Below, in pieces: positions 1 through 10,184 of a DNA stretch of 64,000 nucleotides. How positions within the stretch are numbered: the first letter of the stretch is position 1; every line of letters begins with the position of its first letter. This DNA is from Escarpia spicata (Eukaryota > Annelida > Polychaeta > Sabellida > Siboglinidae): positions 42,516,276-42,580,275 of the forward strand of contig OZ023213.1 in assembly GCA_963995525.1 (NCBI GenBank). The letters are read 5' to 3'. The notes under the pieces were generated by a model, which had not been told where the DNA came from, searched no databases, and saw only the letters and a list, made by a program, of their open reading frames with translations. Made by a program: the position numbers and the translations under genes.

Positions 1-199
1 CCATAATCTATTCATATGGAATGGCCAATCATGTTATAAATATTACACGTTGTATTCGACAATCCTCCCTGTCTACCCTAACTATATTGATATTTGCCCG
101 GTTCTTTAAAATCTGACCTTAGGCCACCACTCCACTTCCTTCACAATATTGCGTAACCACCGGATAGCCATCAATGGCCTACAGGGCAGCCCTAGCACG

Positions 200-985
200 A
201 GTCAGCCAACCACAGCTTTACATTGTAACAGTAAACGCAGTCTTTCACAGACGCTACCAACCTATGTTAAGTTCTTAAAATCACAATCTTGACACTCCTC
301 CAGGTCTCTTTCGGTCTGCCTCTCTTTTCCGGCCACCGGAGTCCATCTGAGGGTAACTCTGGGTAAGGCTGTAGGTGGAATCCGATCCATCTCCACCTAC
401 GCCTCTGGATTTCTTGGGTGATGGATTTGGCAGCATTCCTCCTGTGTAGCTCGGCGTTCGTGATGATGTTCGGCCAAAATATGTTGAGAATTCTTCGAAG
501 GCATCTGTTCTGGAAGACTTCTAGCTTGCGGCTGATGGTCTTGGTCATCTTCCAGGATTCAGCTCCATACAGAAGGTGCTCAAGGCGTTGCTCTTGGACA
601 GTCTGATCTTGGTGTTTGTGCTGATGCGCCTTGATTTCCACGTACTTCTGAGTGCTGCAAATGCTTGGCTGGCCTTTGCAATCTTTGTTCTTATCTCTTT
701 TTTTCTGTGTCCCCGCTCGTTGTCATTTTGTAGCCCAGGTACGTGAAATCTTCTATATTTTCAATTTCTTCACCATTAAGCATGATGACTGCTTCCGTTC
801 TGCTGTTCATCCTTAAGTGCTTTGTTTTTTTGGTGTTGATCTTCAGTCCAATTAGTCTTGCTGTTCTTGCCACGTTATCTGTCTTGGCTTGCATATCATC
901 GTGTCGATGTGAGAGCAGAGTTATATCGTCGGCAAAATTCAGGTCTTCCAAATGGCTTGTAAGGGTCATATGTAGAATATACCAA
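200..985 (-). mobile_element. LINE (non-LTR retrotransposon) 3' remnant
   Basis: Minus-strand translation of 691-969 gives the reverse-transcriptase palm end: a DLNFADDITLL block (the FADD form of the catalytic Asp pair) followed by KINTKKTK and a YLGY block. 267-641 gives the downstream part: LLYGAESWK, then CLRRIL, RRWRWIG and KRGRPKETW. These two blocks in this order are characteristic of a LINE lineage common in invertebrate genomes. They lie in different frames with a shift near 640-690, so the copy is dead. No endonuclease or 5' end is visible, and the fragment may continue left of the window. It lies inside an intron of the kinase gene, in antisense orientation. Confidence 0.85.
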
Positions 986-1174
986 CATAAAATAAATCCG
1001 GTGCGTTTCTACCGCTATAAGTTTAAATGTATTCTAGTAATGTAGTGTAACGAATGCAACAAAATACTCTTTTACCAATGTTTACATGTTTTGCGATTTT
1101 GCAATTTAAAATTTACGTTTACAATTTTAATACGATTTTACAATTCGTTACGTTTTAACGTACATGCATACCAG

Positions 1175-1326
1175 GGGCTCAAGCACTACTGAAGCGAATC
1201 CTGCAATTCCGCCCGTCCGACCGGCCGAGCATCAACGACATCCTGCACGACCGCTGGACACTGGGCGAGGCAGCCGGCATCAGCACGATGGCTTTCTTGG
1301 AGGAGGGGGACGAGGAAGAGGAGGAG
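1175..1326 (+). CDS. Ser/Thr protein kinase exon (end of C-lobe, subdomain XI)
   Basis: The exon follows an acceptor ending ...ataccag and reads LLKRILQFRPSDRPS then INDILHDRW. This is the usual kinase subdomain XI pattern: hydrophobic helix, P-x-x-R-P with the invariant Arg, helix, then the closing [HD]xW. It resembles CAMK/AMPK-like kinases more than tyrosine kinases, but I cannot name the subfamily. After Trp comes a short linker and a Glu-rich run. The chosen donor is gaggag|gtaccg, which ends in phase 0, matching the next exon at 5632. Without splicing the frame continues 14 codons to a TAA at 1369-1371, so a terminal isoform is possible. The exon begins with two bases finishing a codon from an upstream exon. 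The ATP-binding and catalytic parts are outside the window. Kinase identity is solid; the donor is inferred. Confidence 0.8.
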
Positions 1327-1784
1327 GTACCGCTTCCCCTCTCCGAATACTCCTTAATACGAAATATATAATAATTCACTAACTTTTGATACTTGAACGT
1401 GCATCTCCTCCCATGCGCCGAGGTCCACTCGTCTCTTTCTATGTTCAGTCGCTTCCTTGGTATGTTCGCCTCTCATCTATGATTCGGCGATGTAATGTAA
1501 ACAAGTGGTTTATTGTTCCATGGGTGGGTGTAAACTGGTGATGTTTCTTACAATGTCAATACACATCTCTTATTGAGTGAATCATGTTTGCGTTTCGTTT
1601 TGATTAATACAACTTACGCCAAGTAAACAGTGTAATTTCATTAATATTAGTATGCCCATATTGGGATTTAATTATTTTAGCATAATCCCTGGTGTTTTAT
1701 TACAGAATGTTACTTGCGTTGATTTGTGTATTGTATCGTAAACGTACGTACAATCCAACTGAAAGGCTGGGATTTATAACTGTA

Positions 1785-2447
1785 GCCCAGGAGTTTTAGG
1801 CCAAAAAAACAAGGAAAGTCGATAATAATAAGCTGATGCGTGCATCACAGATCCCTGGAAGTATCTGAAGTAACATACTAAACATACTAAAAGTCCCCAG
1901 GAATCCTCCTTGTTCTAACCGCAAAGATGGCGTCCCAAACTGCGGCAACTCGATAAACCCACTGTATTCTTCTAAAACTTTAGGAATATAAGGCACAAGT
2001 ATATATTTCTAGTGTGGGGTTTCTAAACAATTGTCTAACCAATGACGTTTCACCTTCTCTGACATTCGCATCCGCCATTTTAAAGATGGCGGTCGTCAAT
2101 ACAAATGTCACCATATCTTAATAAATATGTCATGTAGATCAGTAATTTGTGGACACTGATTTAAAGTAAGTTAACTTTAACCTTGTGATTTTTGAAATAC
2201 GAATGTCAGAGAAGGTGTAACGTCATTGGCTAGAGAATGGTTGGAAACCCCACACTAGAAATTTGCTCATGTGCCTTGTATTCCTAAAGATTTAGAAGAA
2301 TATAGTAGATTTATCGAGTTGCCGCAGTTTCGGACGCCATCTTAAATGTTGCGGTTATCTCTATGAGGATTCCTGGGGACTTTTAGTATGTTACTTCAGA
2401 CACTTATTATTATCGACTTTTATGTTTGACCCTAAAATTCCTGAACT
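1785..2447. repeat. long palindrome (fold-back / MITE-like)
   Basis: The left arm (about 1785-2090) is the reverse complement of the right arm (about 2180-2447). For example agtgtggggt at 2011 pairs with the accccacact ending at 2256, and the stretch around 1900-1980 reappears inverted at 2285-2390 with few changes. The left arm is longer because of small insertions. The loop holds a smaller palindrome, gccattttaaagatggc. It looks like a non-autonomous DNA element or solo hairpin. No coding capacity is evident; the apparent minus-strand ORF at 1796-1996 is just one arm. Confidence 0.85.
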
Positions 2448-3239
2448 ATGGTTCCGAATCTGAAACTGTGAAAACTGCTGCACGCTTTGCCAAATCGCAT
2501 TACGTCTGGTCGTTGTCAACGTAAAATCATGAAATGTAATGTAATACCGCATAAACTATATCTAATCTGACACACTGGCCGTACAAATGTGTTCTTGTGA
2601 ATATTTTGTTTTTAATAAAGTTGGGCTATTATGTGTTAGGAATAACCACCTTGTCATTCTGTGCATTTGTTTATATTTTCTTCATTATATACGAGGACAA
2701 CATGACACTAACGTGACCATGCAATGGATAATGGTTTGTGTCTGATTCCTTGTTTTGACATTAGCACTGCTATATTTAGAATATATTGGGGAGAGAATCC
2801 CAAATGCGTTACCCCGGTTTTTGACAGGCGGCAATTATGTCTCCTTGAATAAATACACTGGTTGAGCCGAGGCTGTCTCTTCCTCATTTTCTAACTATGG
2901 TGTGCCTAATAGGCCTACTAGAATAAATGTGTTGAAGATGTTCGCAATTTAACCCGGGGATAGGTTCAACTTGTAAACAGCGCATTTCGATTGTAAATAC
3001 GCTCTATTGGCAAGACTGCGCAGCTAGGCGGGGTTAGCCGTAGGGCCCTTTGATAAGTGCGCGTTCGCGTGGTTCTCAAATTCAAGACAACTGATTCAGC
3101 GCACTTACTGCTACTGTTTGACACCTACTGCTGATTCTGGTTAACGGAACAGACAACCCATCGCTTTAAGCCAAGTGTCTGAAAGTTACAATGCAGTTTT
3201 ATCATAACAGTTTCTGAATATAAATCAGTACACGGCGAA

Positions 3240-4890
3240 AGAAATGGATAATGGCTGCACATCGATCATACCAGATACCGTCGGCGCTGTCACTGGATTG
3301 TACAAAACCAGAAGAATGGCCGAAGTGGGTGAGAAGGTTCGAACGGATTAGGCATTCGCCAGGGCCGTCTACAAATATCGACAGTGGTCAGGTAAACAGG
3401 CTGATTTATAGTCTGGGTGATGGGGCAGATTAAATATTAGCATCATTCAGTTGGACTTGCGAAGAAAGACAGGCGTATGAGAGTGTTAAGAAAATATGGT
3501 ATGACTATTTTATCGAAAGCAGAAACGTTGTTCACGGAAGGGGCAAAGATTATTCAATAAGCGAAAACACGAAACTGACGAAGCTATATATAACTTTCCT
3601 GACGTCACACTAGAAACTGGAAGAAAAACGCAAGAGATGATCGTGTGAGGGACAGTTAAATTGTCGGAATAAGAAACGAATTACAAATCGGCACAAATAT
3701 AACTCTGTAAACGACTGTCGAACAGACACGTCAAAAGAAGCGGTATTGAGACAGTAGACGGATGTGTGACGTAATCAACAAGTGAGGCCACTAAAGTAGA
3801 TGAAGAAATAGGAGAGGCCAACAGTGGCGTTGTTGGAGAACATGTAGGGCCTAAGGAACAAAGACTGGCGCGGAACGGTCAGTCAACACAACCAGTCACG
3901 ACACTATCCCTGGACTAAACAAACAGCTTGAAGACTTTGTAGAAACGCGTGACATGTGTAATAAAGAGACACTGACCCGGGGAAAGTCAATGTTGTCACC
4001 CTAGGTGCCAGATTATCTTTAGCAAAATGTGGATACAAGCCTATTTGAGTTGAAAGAGTCCAACTAACACATTGTGGTATTAATATTTCCGAAAATCTGC
4101 AGTATTACATTATCGTCCATCGTGAACGACGTGGAATTTATGTTTGCACGGTATGGTATACCGGAAGAAATCGTCACAAACAACTGGCCTATTACTGGAC
4201 AGAAACCTTCTTTTTTCCCACAGCGTCTAGACTCGAGGACATCTCATTCAGTCAAAAATAGTTGCAAACAAGTGACGACGGCGAGAAAGGCATGAAGACC
4301 ATAACCAAATTATTGAAGAACAGTTATGACGCATGTTCGACATTACTTGCATACTGACCGAATTTTTTTGCGAAATTGTCTTCTTCGTCTTTATTATTTT
4401 GTTATTAACTTCGTTGATGTTACTTTTGTTGTTTTGTCATAATCGTTCTTATTATTCTTTATTACTTTTGACATCGTTGCTTTGTTGTTTTCTTCTTTGT
4501 CGTTGTGGTGCTGTTGTTTTATCTTGTTATCGTCGGCCTTGTTTTGTTGTTGATGTTATAAACGTCTTAGTTTTATTCATGTTGGAAATGGGCGTCTTGT
4601 AAAAGATGAAAACAATACAGATACATGTCATCGAGTAGATAATTTATTACCGTTGAAACCAGAAGAATCTTGTGACCGTTGTGCACACACGAAGAAGGAC
4701 TGCGACGCAATCGGTTATACTTGTTACCAACTGCAGTAACATCCGAAGCTGTTCCAGAAGATGTTGAGGTTCCTGCTGACTCGGATCGACAAACGAACGA
4801 ACCAGTTTCAGCCGACCTATCTACCAAGGCGCAATTTAACGAGAGATAGGAAACCGCCTTCCTACCTGAGTGATTAAAATGTCGTTGTGT
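3240..4890 (+). mobile_element. Ty3/Gypsy-type retrotransposon remnant
   Basis: A gag-like start is readable at 3251-3433 (a W-P-K-W..RFER motif, later QVNRLIYSLGD), as in Gypsy elements of the K02A2.6-like invertebrate group. Further gag-like stretches follow in broken frames to about 3950. An integrase-core scrap with RYGIPEEIV is at 4140-4200. A typical pol C-terminus (RKPPSYLSD) is at about 4845-4872. Protease, RT and RNase H are missing or unreadable, and a T-rich tract separates the integrase scrap from the pol tail. I could not define LTRs. The copy is clearly dead. Confidence 0.75.
4376..4580. repeat. T/TTG-rich tract, copy 1
   Basis: A T-rich, TTG-rich stretch ends with attataaacgtc preceded by ttttgttgttgatg and attttatcttgttatcg-like sequence. 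The same order recurs about 760 bp downstream (copy 2, 5078-5345). It interrupts the Gypsy remnant. The hydrophobic + strand ORF here is a by-product of T-rich codons, not a gene. Confidence 0.6.
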
Positions 4891-5077
4891 AGTGTAAATA
4901 CTGCTATATTATATACATTTTAAACGGTGGCTAGAAACATCTGGAACCATCTGCATTGATATGTTTCATTAACATGTGTATGTGAGGTATTTGGCACATA
5001 GTACTGAATACAAATCAGTATGAAACCTGCATTTTGGCGGGATTAACACGGGGGTATTACTTTGTTAGGCTCTATAT

Positions 5078-5345
5078 TTGTTGTCTTCGTCATTGTCATT
5101 CTTGTCGCCGCTGTCTTGTTGTCTTCTTTATCACTGTTGTTTCGTCAATATCGTAGTTGACGTCTGTTTTGTTTTGTCTCAATCGGTCCTGTTATTTTTT
5201 AAATATTGTTTTACGTTTTTACTTTATTGTTTTCTTCATTGTTGTTGTTGTGCTGGTGTTTTGTTGTTGTAATTGTGGTCGTCATTTTATCTTGTTATCG
5301 ACGGCATTGTTTTGTTGTTGACATTATAAACGTCATGGTTTTTTG
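5078..5345. repeat. T/TTG-rich tract, copy 2
   Basis: Imperfect direct repeat of 4376-4580, most obvious over the last 60 bases (ttatcttgttatcg, gacattataaacgtca). It runs directly into the compound trinucleotide microsatellite. The + strand ORF of Leu/Phe/Cys is low complexity. Confidence 0.6.
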
Positions 5346-5381
5346 AAATCTTGTAGTTGCTTTTGTTGTTGTTTTCGACTT

Positions 5382-5382
5382 T

Positions 5383-5414
<32 letters not shown>

Positions 5415-5511
5415 GGTGGTGGTGGTGGTGGTGGTGGTGGTGGTGGTGGTGGTGGTAGTGGTAGTGGTAGAGCAGTAGCAGTAGCAGTAGCAGTAGCAGC
5501 AGCAGTAGCAG

Positions 5512-5546
<35 letters not shown>

Positions 5547-5578
5547 GTAACAACAGTAGTAGTAGTAGCAGTCGATGT
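5382..5578. repeat. compound trinucleotide microsatellite (GTA)n(GTG)n(AGC/AGT)n
   Basis: About 7 GTA units are followed by about 17 GTG units and then a mixed AGC/AGT tract. Homopolymer-coding ORFs on both strands (Gly, Ala, Ser, Leu, His, Pro) come from this repeat and are not genes. It ends 54 bases before the acceptor of the exon at 5632, with GTT repeats between them. Confidence 0.95.
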
Positions 5579-5631
5579 TGATATAGTTGTTGTTGTTGTG
5601 GTTGTAGTTGATGACCAGCGATCATATGCAG

Positions 5632-5737
5632 GAGGGTATAGGCGAGAAGAGTGGACGTTTATCGCCGCGTCAGCCGGCAACAGCCAAGCAATCCCTCGCT
5701 GACAGCCGGATGTCCATGGCAGGCCACTTGGTGGCAG
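5632..5737 (+). CDS. kinase-tail exon 2 (short basic Ser/Ala-rich)
   Basis: The exon is bounded by acceptor atatgcag| and donor gtggcag|gtaggt, the latter close to consensus. It has 35 codons plus one base, read GEKSGRLSPRQPATAK and then SLADSRMSMAGHLVA. It enters in phase 0 (matching the kinase exon) and leaves in phase 1 (matching 9591). It is more GC-rich than the flanking intron and has no recognised domain. The composition (basic, Ser/Pro/Ala, probably disordered) resembles the next exon. The polypyrimidine part of the acceptor is formed by GTT repeats next to the microsatellite. No homology test was possible; support comes from splice sites, phase and base composition. Confidence 0.55.
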
Positions 5738-6140
5738 GTAGGTCTTGCGCCTAAGGTGGCAGAGCATCCCGTTAGGATTAGTGGACATGTTTTTGTTAAA
5801 ATTTATTATTTATTATTATTCACACGAAATTCTGTACACATCTTTATAAATCCGTTTTATTCATTCACATACGATCACGTATCACCAAGCTGCAAAATGT
5901 ACCTATATAAAAATGTATGACGCGTCATAAACATCGACATCGTATAATGTTATTTTCTTCGCTTCCTTTTTTCTATCTCTTGGCACGTTTTCTTCAGATG
6001 TTTCGTGAAAGATTTATCTTCATGTTTCTCGTTACCTTTAGGCTCTCCGAGAAACCAAGCACCGTCAATTATGTCACCTTGCTCATGCAAGTCTTCTTAT
6101 ACCTGTTTTTTTACGCTCAATATCTAGTGGAGTCACTTAG

Positions 6141-6425
6141 GGAATGATCGTGACACGCTGGAACAAAGCACACAATCTGGCACAGTTGTACCACAGGACC
6201 GTGCACATTTTTTGCGAGGAATTGCCCGATTTTAAAGGTCAAGGTCAAAAAGTCAAATGATGTCATAATTCCATTTCTACCATGTAGTAACACTCAAACA
6301 ATATTTATTTGTGTTTCGGAAGGTTACAGTATGTTTGCAAAACATTATTTCCCGTTGTATATTTTTTCAAATTTGCATAAATCCAAAATGGCTGCTATGG
6401 TGCGCTAAACTAATTACGTTTGCTG
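6141..6425 (-). repeat. left inverted flank of FEN-like element
   Basis: Reverse complement of 9005-9296. Shared landmarks in order on the + strand here are cgtgacacgctggaacaaag, ctggcacag.tgtacc, gattttaaaggt.aaggt, attccatttct and tttgcataaatccaaaatgg. Confidence 0.8.
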
Positions 6426-6983
6426 GCAGTTTCACGTATAACTTTCACATAAAGGTAAACTAAGTATACGTTTTAAACTTGCTTATCCAGAACATACACA
6501 GCTACTACTGGTACAATTACTACTATTTATTTAAGCAGTACAATGAAGCATTATTACTTGAAATTCGACAAGTGATGTACAAAGAGCAAGCGTGTGCATT
6601 ATATCTACTGTCAGATTAACACGAGGATAATTTCAAATGAGACATGCAGCTGCACGAGTGTAATATAATATTGAACACTGATACGTGGTGCACATTTACA
6701 TTAATAGAGGCAGTGACATTTACTTACTTAATTAACTAATTAAATAATACTACCTGACAATACTAACTAATTCCTCACATGCCGTTGACATGAGCTTGTT
6801 CTTAACCCTCACAAAGTTCATTCAGAGACAGAGTGCTGTGCATGTGATCCCGGCGTTCTTGCATTTGAATTTCTTCGCATTAGTGGGTTCATCCTTGCAA
6901 CCACACTTGATCAGTTCTCTACAGCCAACACCAGCAACTGGTAGTGTTGTACAGACTGGACGCCACTCGGTGTCTCATCTTGT

Positions 6984-8330
6984 CTACCCAAAGCCGCCAG
7001 GGTTGGGTGCAGCTATGATAAGCTTCATACTATTTCTCCAGAGACTGGCTTGGTACAGGCATCGGTTTGTGTGTTGAAGCAGTGCACTCTCGGTTGGAGG
7101 AAGCTTCTCCGTCGTCTTCCCTCTCATTGGGAACAGTTCGTGTCGAAGGTCGTTCACAGGCGATGCAGTGCTGTCGTACATGGTACATGTAAAACGCTCA
7201 ATCAGCTTGAACAAGGAACAAATCCAGTCTGAGATGCGATGGTGAACCCAAGTTTACTTCTTGCCTTTACCGCTGAACTGAGATGTTGCATCAGAATCTG
7301 AGAAGGCGTGAAAAACGGCAAAGCAGGAGATTTCGCCCAAGTTCTTGGCAGATTGAATTGATGTGGTAGTAGCGGGAGTGCTTTCCTGTGTCAAAGCCAA
7401 CCTACAACTGCATTCCTAGATTGTGCTGGACAAGATCGTGAAAGACTCCCACAAAAATAATAACTACATCGGTGTCTACGGTTCTGATGAGAACAGTAGT
7501 TGCCCCCTCATTTAGCGCATAGTCTGCATGTAGACACATTCTACTGTCTGCCTCTTCGTGGTCATTCGTCGACATTGATATGTCAGCGCGATTCAACTTT
7601 ACACTTGAACCACTGGTAATATACACATGGTTAGTTTGTGGGTAGTCAGTCAACTCATGTTTCACTACATCTTCGGGCAGAAGTTTTAAGAGTTTTTCCT
7701 TCTTTGTGGCATCCTGTAAGAAGCTCGCAAAGTACACGGACAATTTGGCATAGTGGGACACCTTCCCCTCGTTTTTTTTATTGTGGCTTTCAAACTGTCA
7801 GGTCGGTACGTGTCCCAGACGATGTCAATCCTAGAGCAGCCTTGAAATTGTCTTTCAGTCCAGGGAATGAAGATGGTGTAACTGTATTAACCGAACGTCG
7901 ATGCATTTTCTAGTGGTAGGGCGTATATTATCGAAGCACCATCAAACACTTTGACATCAAAATGAGAGGGTGCCTCTTGCTAGACATTTGGTTCAATGCA
8001 ATGCAACAGCTCAAGCTCCACGAAAAACTACTCCAGTTTGGTGTTACAGACTTGTGAAGAGATGAACAGCTGGCTGAAGAGATTGCAGTCACTCTTCATT
8101 TGTTGGAATTGTTGTTTCGCCTGCGAGTTCGTCGTAGTGGAGTGAGGACGCTTGAATATGGGCAGTTGGTTTTTCTTGATGGCCTTGTGGATGGAGGTCT
8201 TCCTTTCAACAAGCACATCCTAGACGTATTTGGAATATTGCTCTTTCCCCAAACGTTCCATTGAGTGCAGTGCTTGCCATACCATTGCGTCCGTGCAATC
8301 ATGGGTGTCCAGGGTCATTACTTTGTCGTG
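6984..8330 (-). pseudogene. FEN/XPG-like nuclease-domain protein of mobile-element type (family copy 1)
   Basis: On the minus strand the order is: 8330-8030, a helical N-terminal part (MVWQALHSMERLG-like, IHKAIKKNQLPIF, KSDCNLFSQLF); ~7860-7790, an RIDIVWDTYRPDSLKATIKK block; 7761-7402, NDHEEADSRMCLH then VRTVDTDVV-like RTVDTDVVIIF; ~7340-7265, FHAFSDSDATSQFSGKGKK; and 7214-6984, LIERFTCTMYD to the C-terminus. HEEADxR, TVDTD and the later Asp in a G/S-x-D context match the acidic metal-binding motifs of FEN1/XPG nucleases (EAEA, EDMD, GCDY). I recognise this as a widespread, poorly named ORF family repeated many times in invertebrate genomes. Several frameshifts and stops disable it. The FEN analogy is my inference. 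Confidence 0.75.
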
Positions 8331-8639
8331 AAGCGTGTTTTTTATATTCAATAATCGTAAATATTACACTAAAACAACTTTGATAACACTCAAACATTAA
8401 AGCTATGATATAATAATGAAATAATAGTTATACTATAGTTAGTGTTACCTTCTAGACAAATGCAGACACCTTGCTTGTATGTAGTGAATCTGATAACTTT
8501 AGACCTTAGCATCGTGTACCAAAGTGTCCTCCATTTTGTATTGTTCCTCTAACACCAACTAGGTGAAAACACTTAGTGTAGCTGGTAGTCGACATATGAC
8601 AGTACTACATGGAGTAGAAGTCCATGTATTACAATTTAT

Positions 8640-9300
8640 AGATTTAGTTGCCGAGAATAGGGATCATTCTGAAATCAATGTTCGTATGGCGGCCATCTTT
8701 TAATCCAAAATGGTCGACACCTGAAGGTATTCTCATAACAGAAATGGATTCCTAGACCCAACAAATGTTGGTTTATGCACCATAAGCATGTTTCTGGGTT
8801 GACTATAAGCTTGAAAACACAAATTCCTGATAAACATATATTTGTTATGTTTGATATTGACTTGACCCTGATCCTGGCCTTCAAAACCGGGCAGCCCCCT
8901 CTCAAAAGTTATGTATGGTCATAAGGTATATGTGTACAAAATATTTAGTTTGGGGCCTCTGTTAAAATTGCCCTGATAAAAAGAAGACGCTCTATACGTA
9001 TTTGCTCATTTGGCGGCCATTTTGAATTTATGCAAATTATTAAATCATCCTGTAGAAAGGAGTGTTTTCAAAATATAAAGCAGTGTTTCAAAACATTTAT
9101 ATATTGAGATATTGGACATTAATAGAAATGGAATTTTAATGTTACTAATCTTTGACCTTGACCTAACCTTAACCTTTAAAATCAGGCAGCCCCCCGCTCA
9201 AAAGATTTGTATGGTCCTAAGGTACATCTGTGCCAAATTTGGTGCTTTGTTCCAGCGTGTCACGATTTTACAAAAATGTGGACTTAAGCGACTTCACTAA
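8640..9300 (+). repeat. dimeric right flank repeat of FEN-like element
   Basis: Two direct copies about 300 bp apart. Each has a gcggccat..tt start, a cttgacc..gacct block, ggcagcccccc.ctcaaaag, tatggtc.taaggta and a tt.ggggc/tttgttcc end. The second copy (about 9005-9296) is the inverted partner of 6141-6425. The stretch 8331-8640 before it is AT-rich with no gene. Confidence 0.8.
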
Positions 9301-9314
9301 TCAGGGCATAACCC

Positions 9315-9512
9315 ACCGACAAATCCATCCGGACAAAATCGCCCAATACCCCCGGCTAATACCCCTCGCCGGTAGCCCCAGATAATACCCCCTAAGACGA
9401 TATCCCCATAAGACAAAATCCCGCCATGCCACTATCCTTCAGGACAATATCACCTTTAACAAAACGTTACGTATCTATATACACCGAAACAAATCCCCCA
9501 GGACAATTCACT
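9315..9512. repeat. C-rich degenerate minisatellite
   Basis: About ten irregular units of a GGACAAAATCCCCC-like motif (gacaaaatcgccc, gacgatatcccc, agacaaaatccc, ggacaatatcac, aacaaatcccccaggacaa). Positions 9349-9390 hold four or more runs of 4-5 C, so the minus strand has G-quadruplex potential. It is not coding. Confidence 0.7.
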
Positions 9513-9590
9513 CTTGCTTGCATGTTTGTTTCAGACAAATTTGCTGATCTCACGCACGAATGATGTCATCAGATGTGTATATGGTTGCAG

Positions 9591-9783
9591 ATAAAAGGGG
9601 CCCGGGCAAGAAGCGCACGTTGGGTGGAATGTCCATGGCGAAGAGACTCTCACTGGCTGCCGTTCGCCGGGCTTCGCAGGCCGTGCCCGCGGGGAAGCAA
9701 AACACCCGTTTCTCCCAATTTTCCTTGCTCTCGTTCGAGCCGAGTTTGCCGAATATGGCATCCGGAGTTGGTCCAACAGCTAG
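9591..9783 (+). CDS. kinase-tail exon 3 (basic Ser-rich)
   Basis: The exon reads KRGPGKKRTLGGMSMAKRL, then SLAAVRRASQAVPAGKQN, then SQFSLLSFEPSLPNMASG. It is GC-rich and open, bounded by acceptor tggttgcag| and donor acagctag|gtatag. It enters in phase 1 and leaves in phase 2, matching its neighbours at 5737 and 10185. A second acceptor at 9571-9572 is in the same phase and would add six codons. A stronger-looking acceptor, gtttgtttcag at 9534, runs into an in-frame stop and was rejected. The sequence has basophilic-kinase-type sites (KRLS, RRAS). No domain is recognised; it is probably a disordered regulatory tail. Confidence 0.6.
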
Positions 9784-9917
9784 GTATAGTTGGATTTAGG
9801 GTGTTGATTAGCCTCATATTGTCTCCATCAGTTTCGCGCGTGTGTGGTTGAATTGTTGTATACGAGCATGGTAGCCACAAGGTTGCATCAACGTTTTTTT
9901 CGTATTTTGTCTATGTA

Positions 9918-10067
9918 ATAATATATAGATATATATATATATACATAATTATATATATCGTTATCATTATCGCAACTAACACCTCCACCATCAAACGATC
10001 AGCACCATAACTATAACCATCACCACCACCACCGCCACCACCACCACTACCACCACCACCATCATCG
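9918..10067. repeat. TA-rich and (CAC)n microsatellites
   Basis: A TA dinucleotide-like run lies at about 9920-9960, followed by a CAC/CCA trinucleotide run at 10018-10067 with scattered interruptions. Both are intronic, upstream of the exon at 10185. Confidence 0.9.
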
Positions 10068-10184
10068 GTGTAGTATATATAAAATACTAGATCATTCTTA
10101 TTGTCTCCTAATTACAATCACAATAATCGCCGTAGTCGCCATCGTCACAAACGTCGACATCATCTTCAGTAATGTTTATCACAG

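Larger units (their letters stand above)
6130..9300 (-). mobile_element. putative DNA element: FEN-like nuclease ORF between inverted repeats
   Basis: A decayed minus-strand FEN-like ORF (6984-8330) lies between two inverted copies of a ~290-bp sequence (6141-6425 and 9005-9296). Both copies contain cgtgacacgctggaacaaag, then a tgacctt-type block, an attccatttct block and an inner end with the ...tttgcataaat...caaaatggc motif. A further diverged copy in the right-hand orientation lies at 8640-9005. ORF plus inverted flanks suggests one mobile unit of about 3.2 kb, but exact ends and a target duplication were not found. The flanks could instead be independent repeats that landed on both sides. 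Confidence 0.5.

Noticed and set aside
4573..4827. Minus-strand 84-codon ORF
   Set aside because: It is the shadow of Gypsy pol C-terminal sequence on the + strand.
5287..5788. ORFs with poly-His, poly-Pro, poly-Gly, poly-Ala and poly-Leu on both strands
   Set aside because: All come from the compound trinucleotide microsatellite.
9518..9534. Acceptor gtttgtttcag before exon 3
   Set aside because: It has a good pyrimidine tract, but the required frame meets a TGA at 9545.
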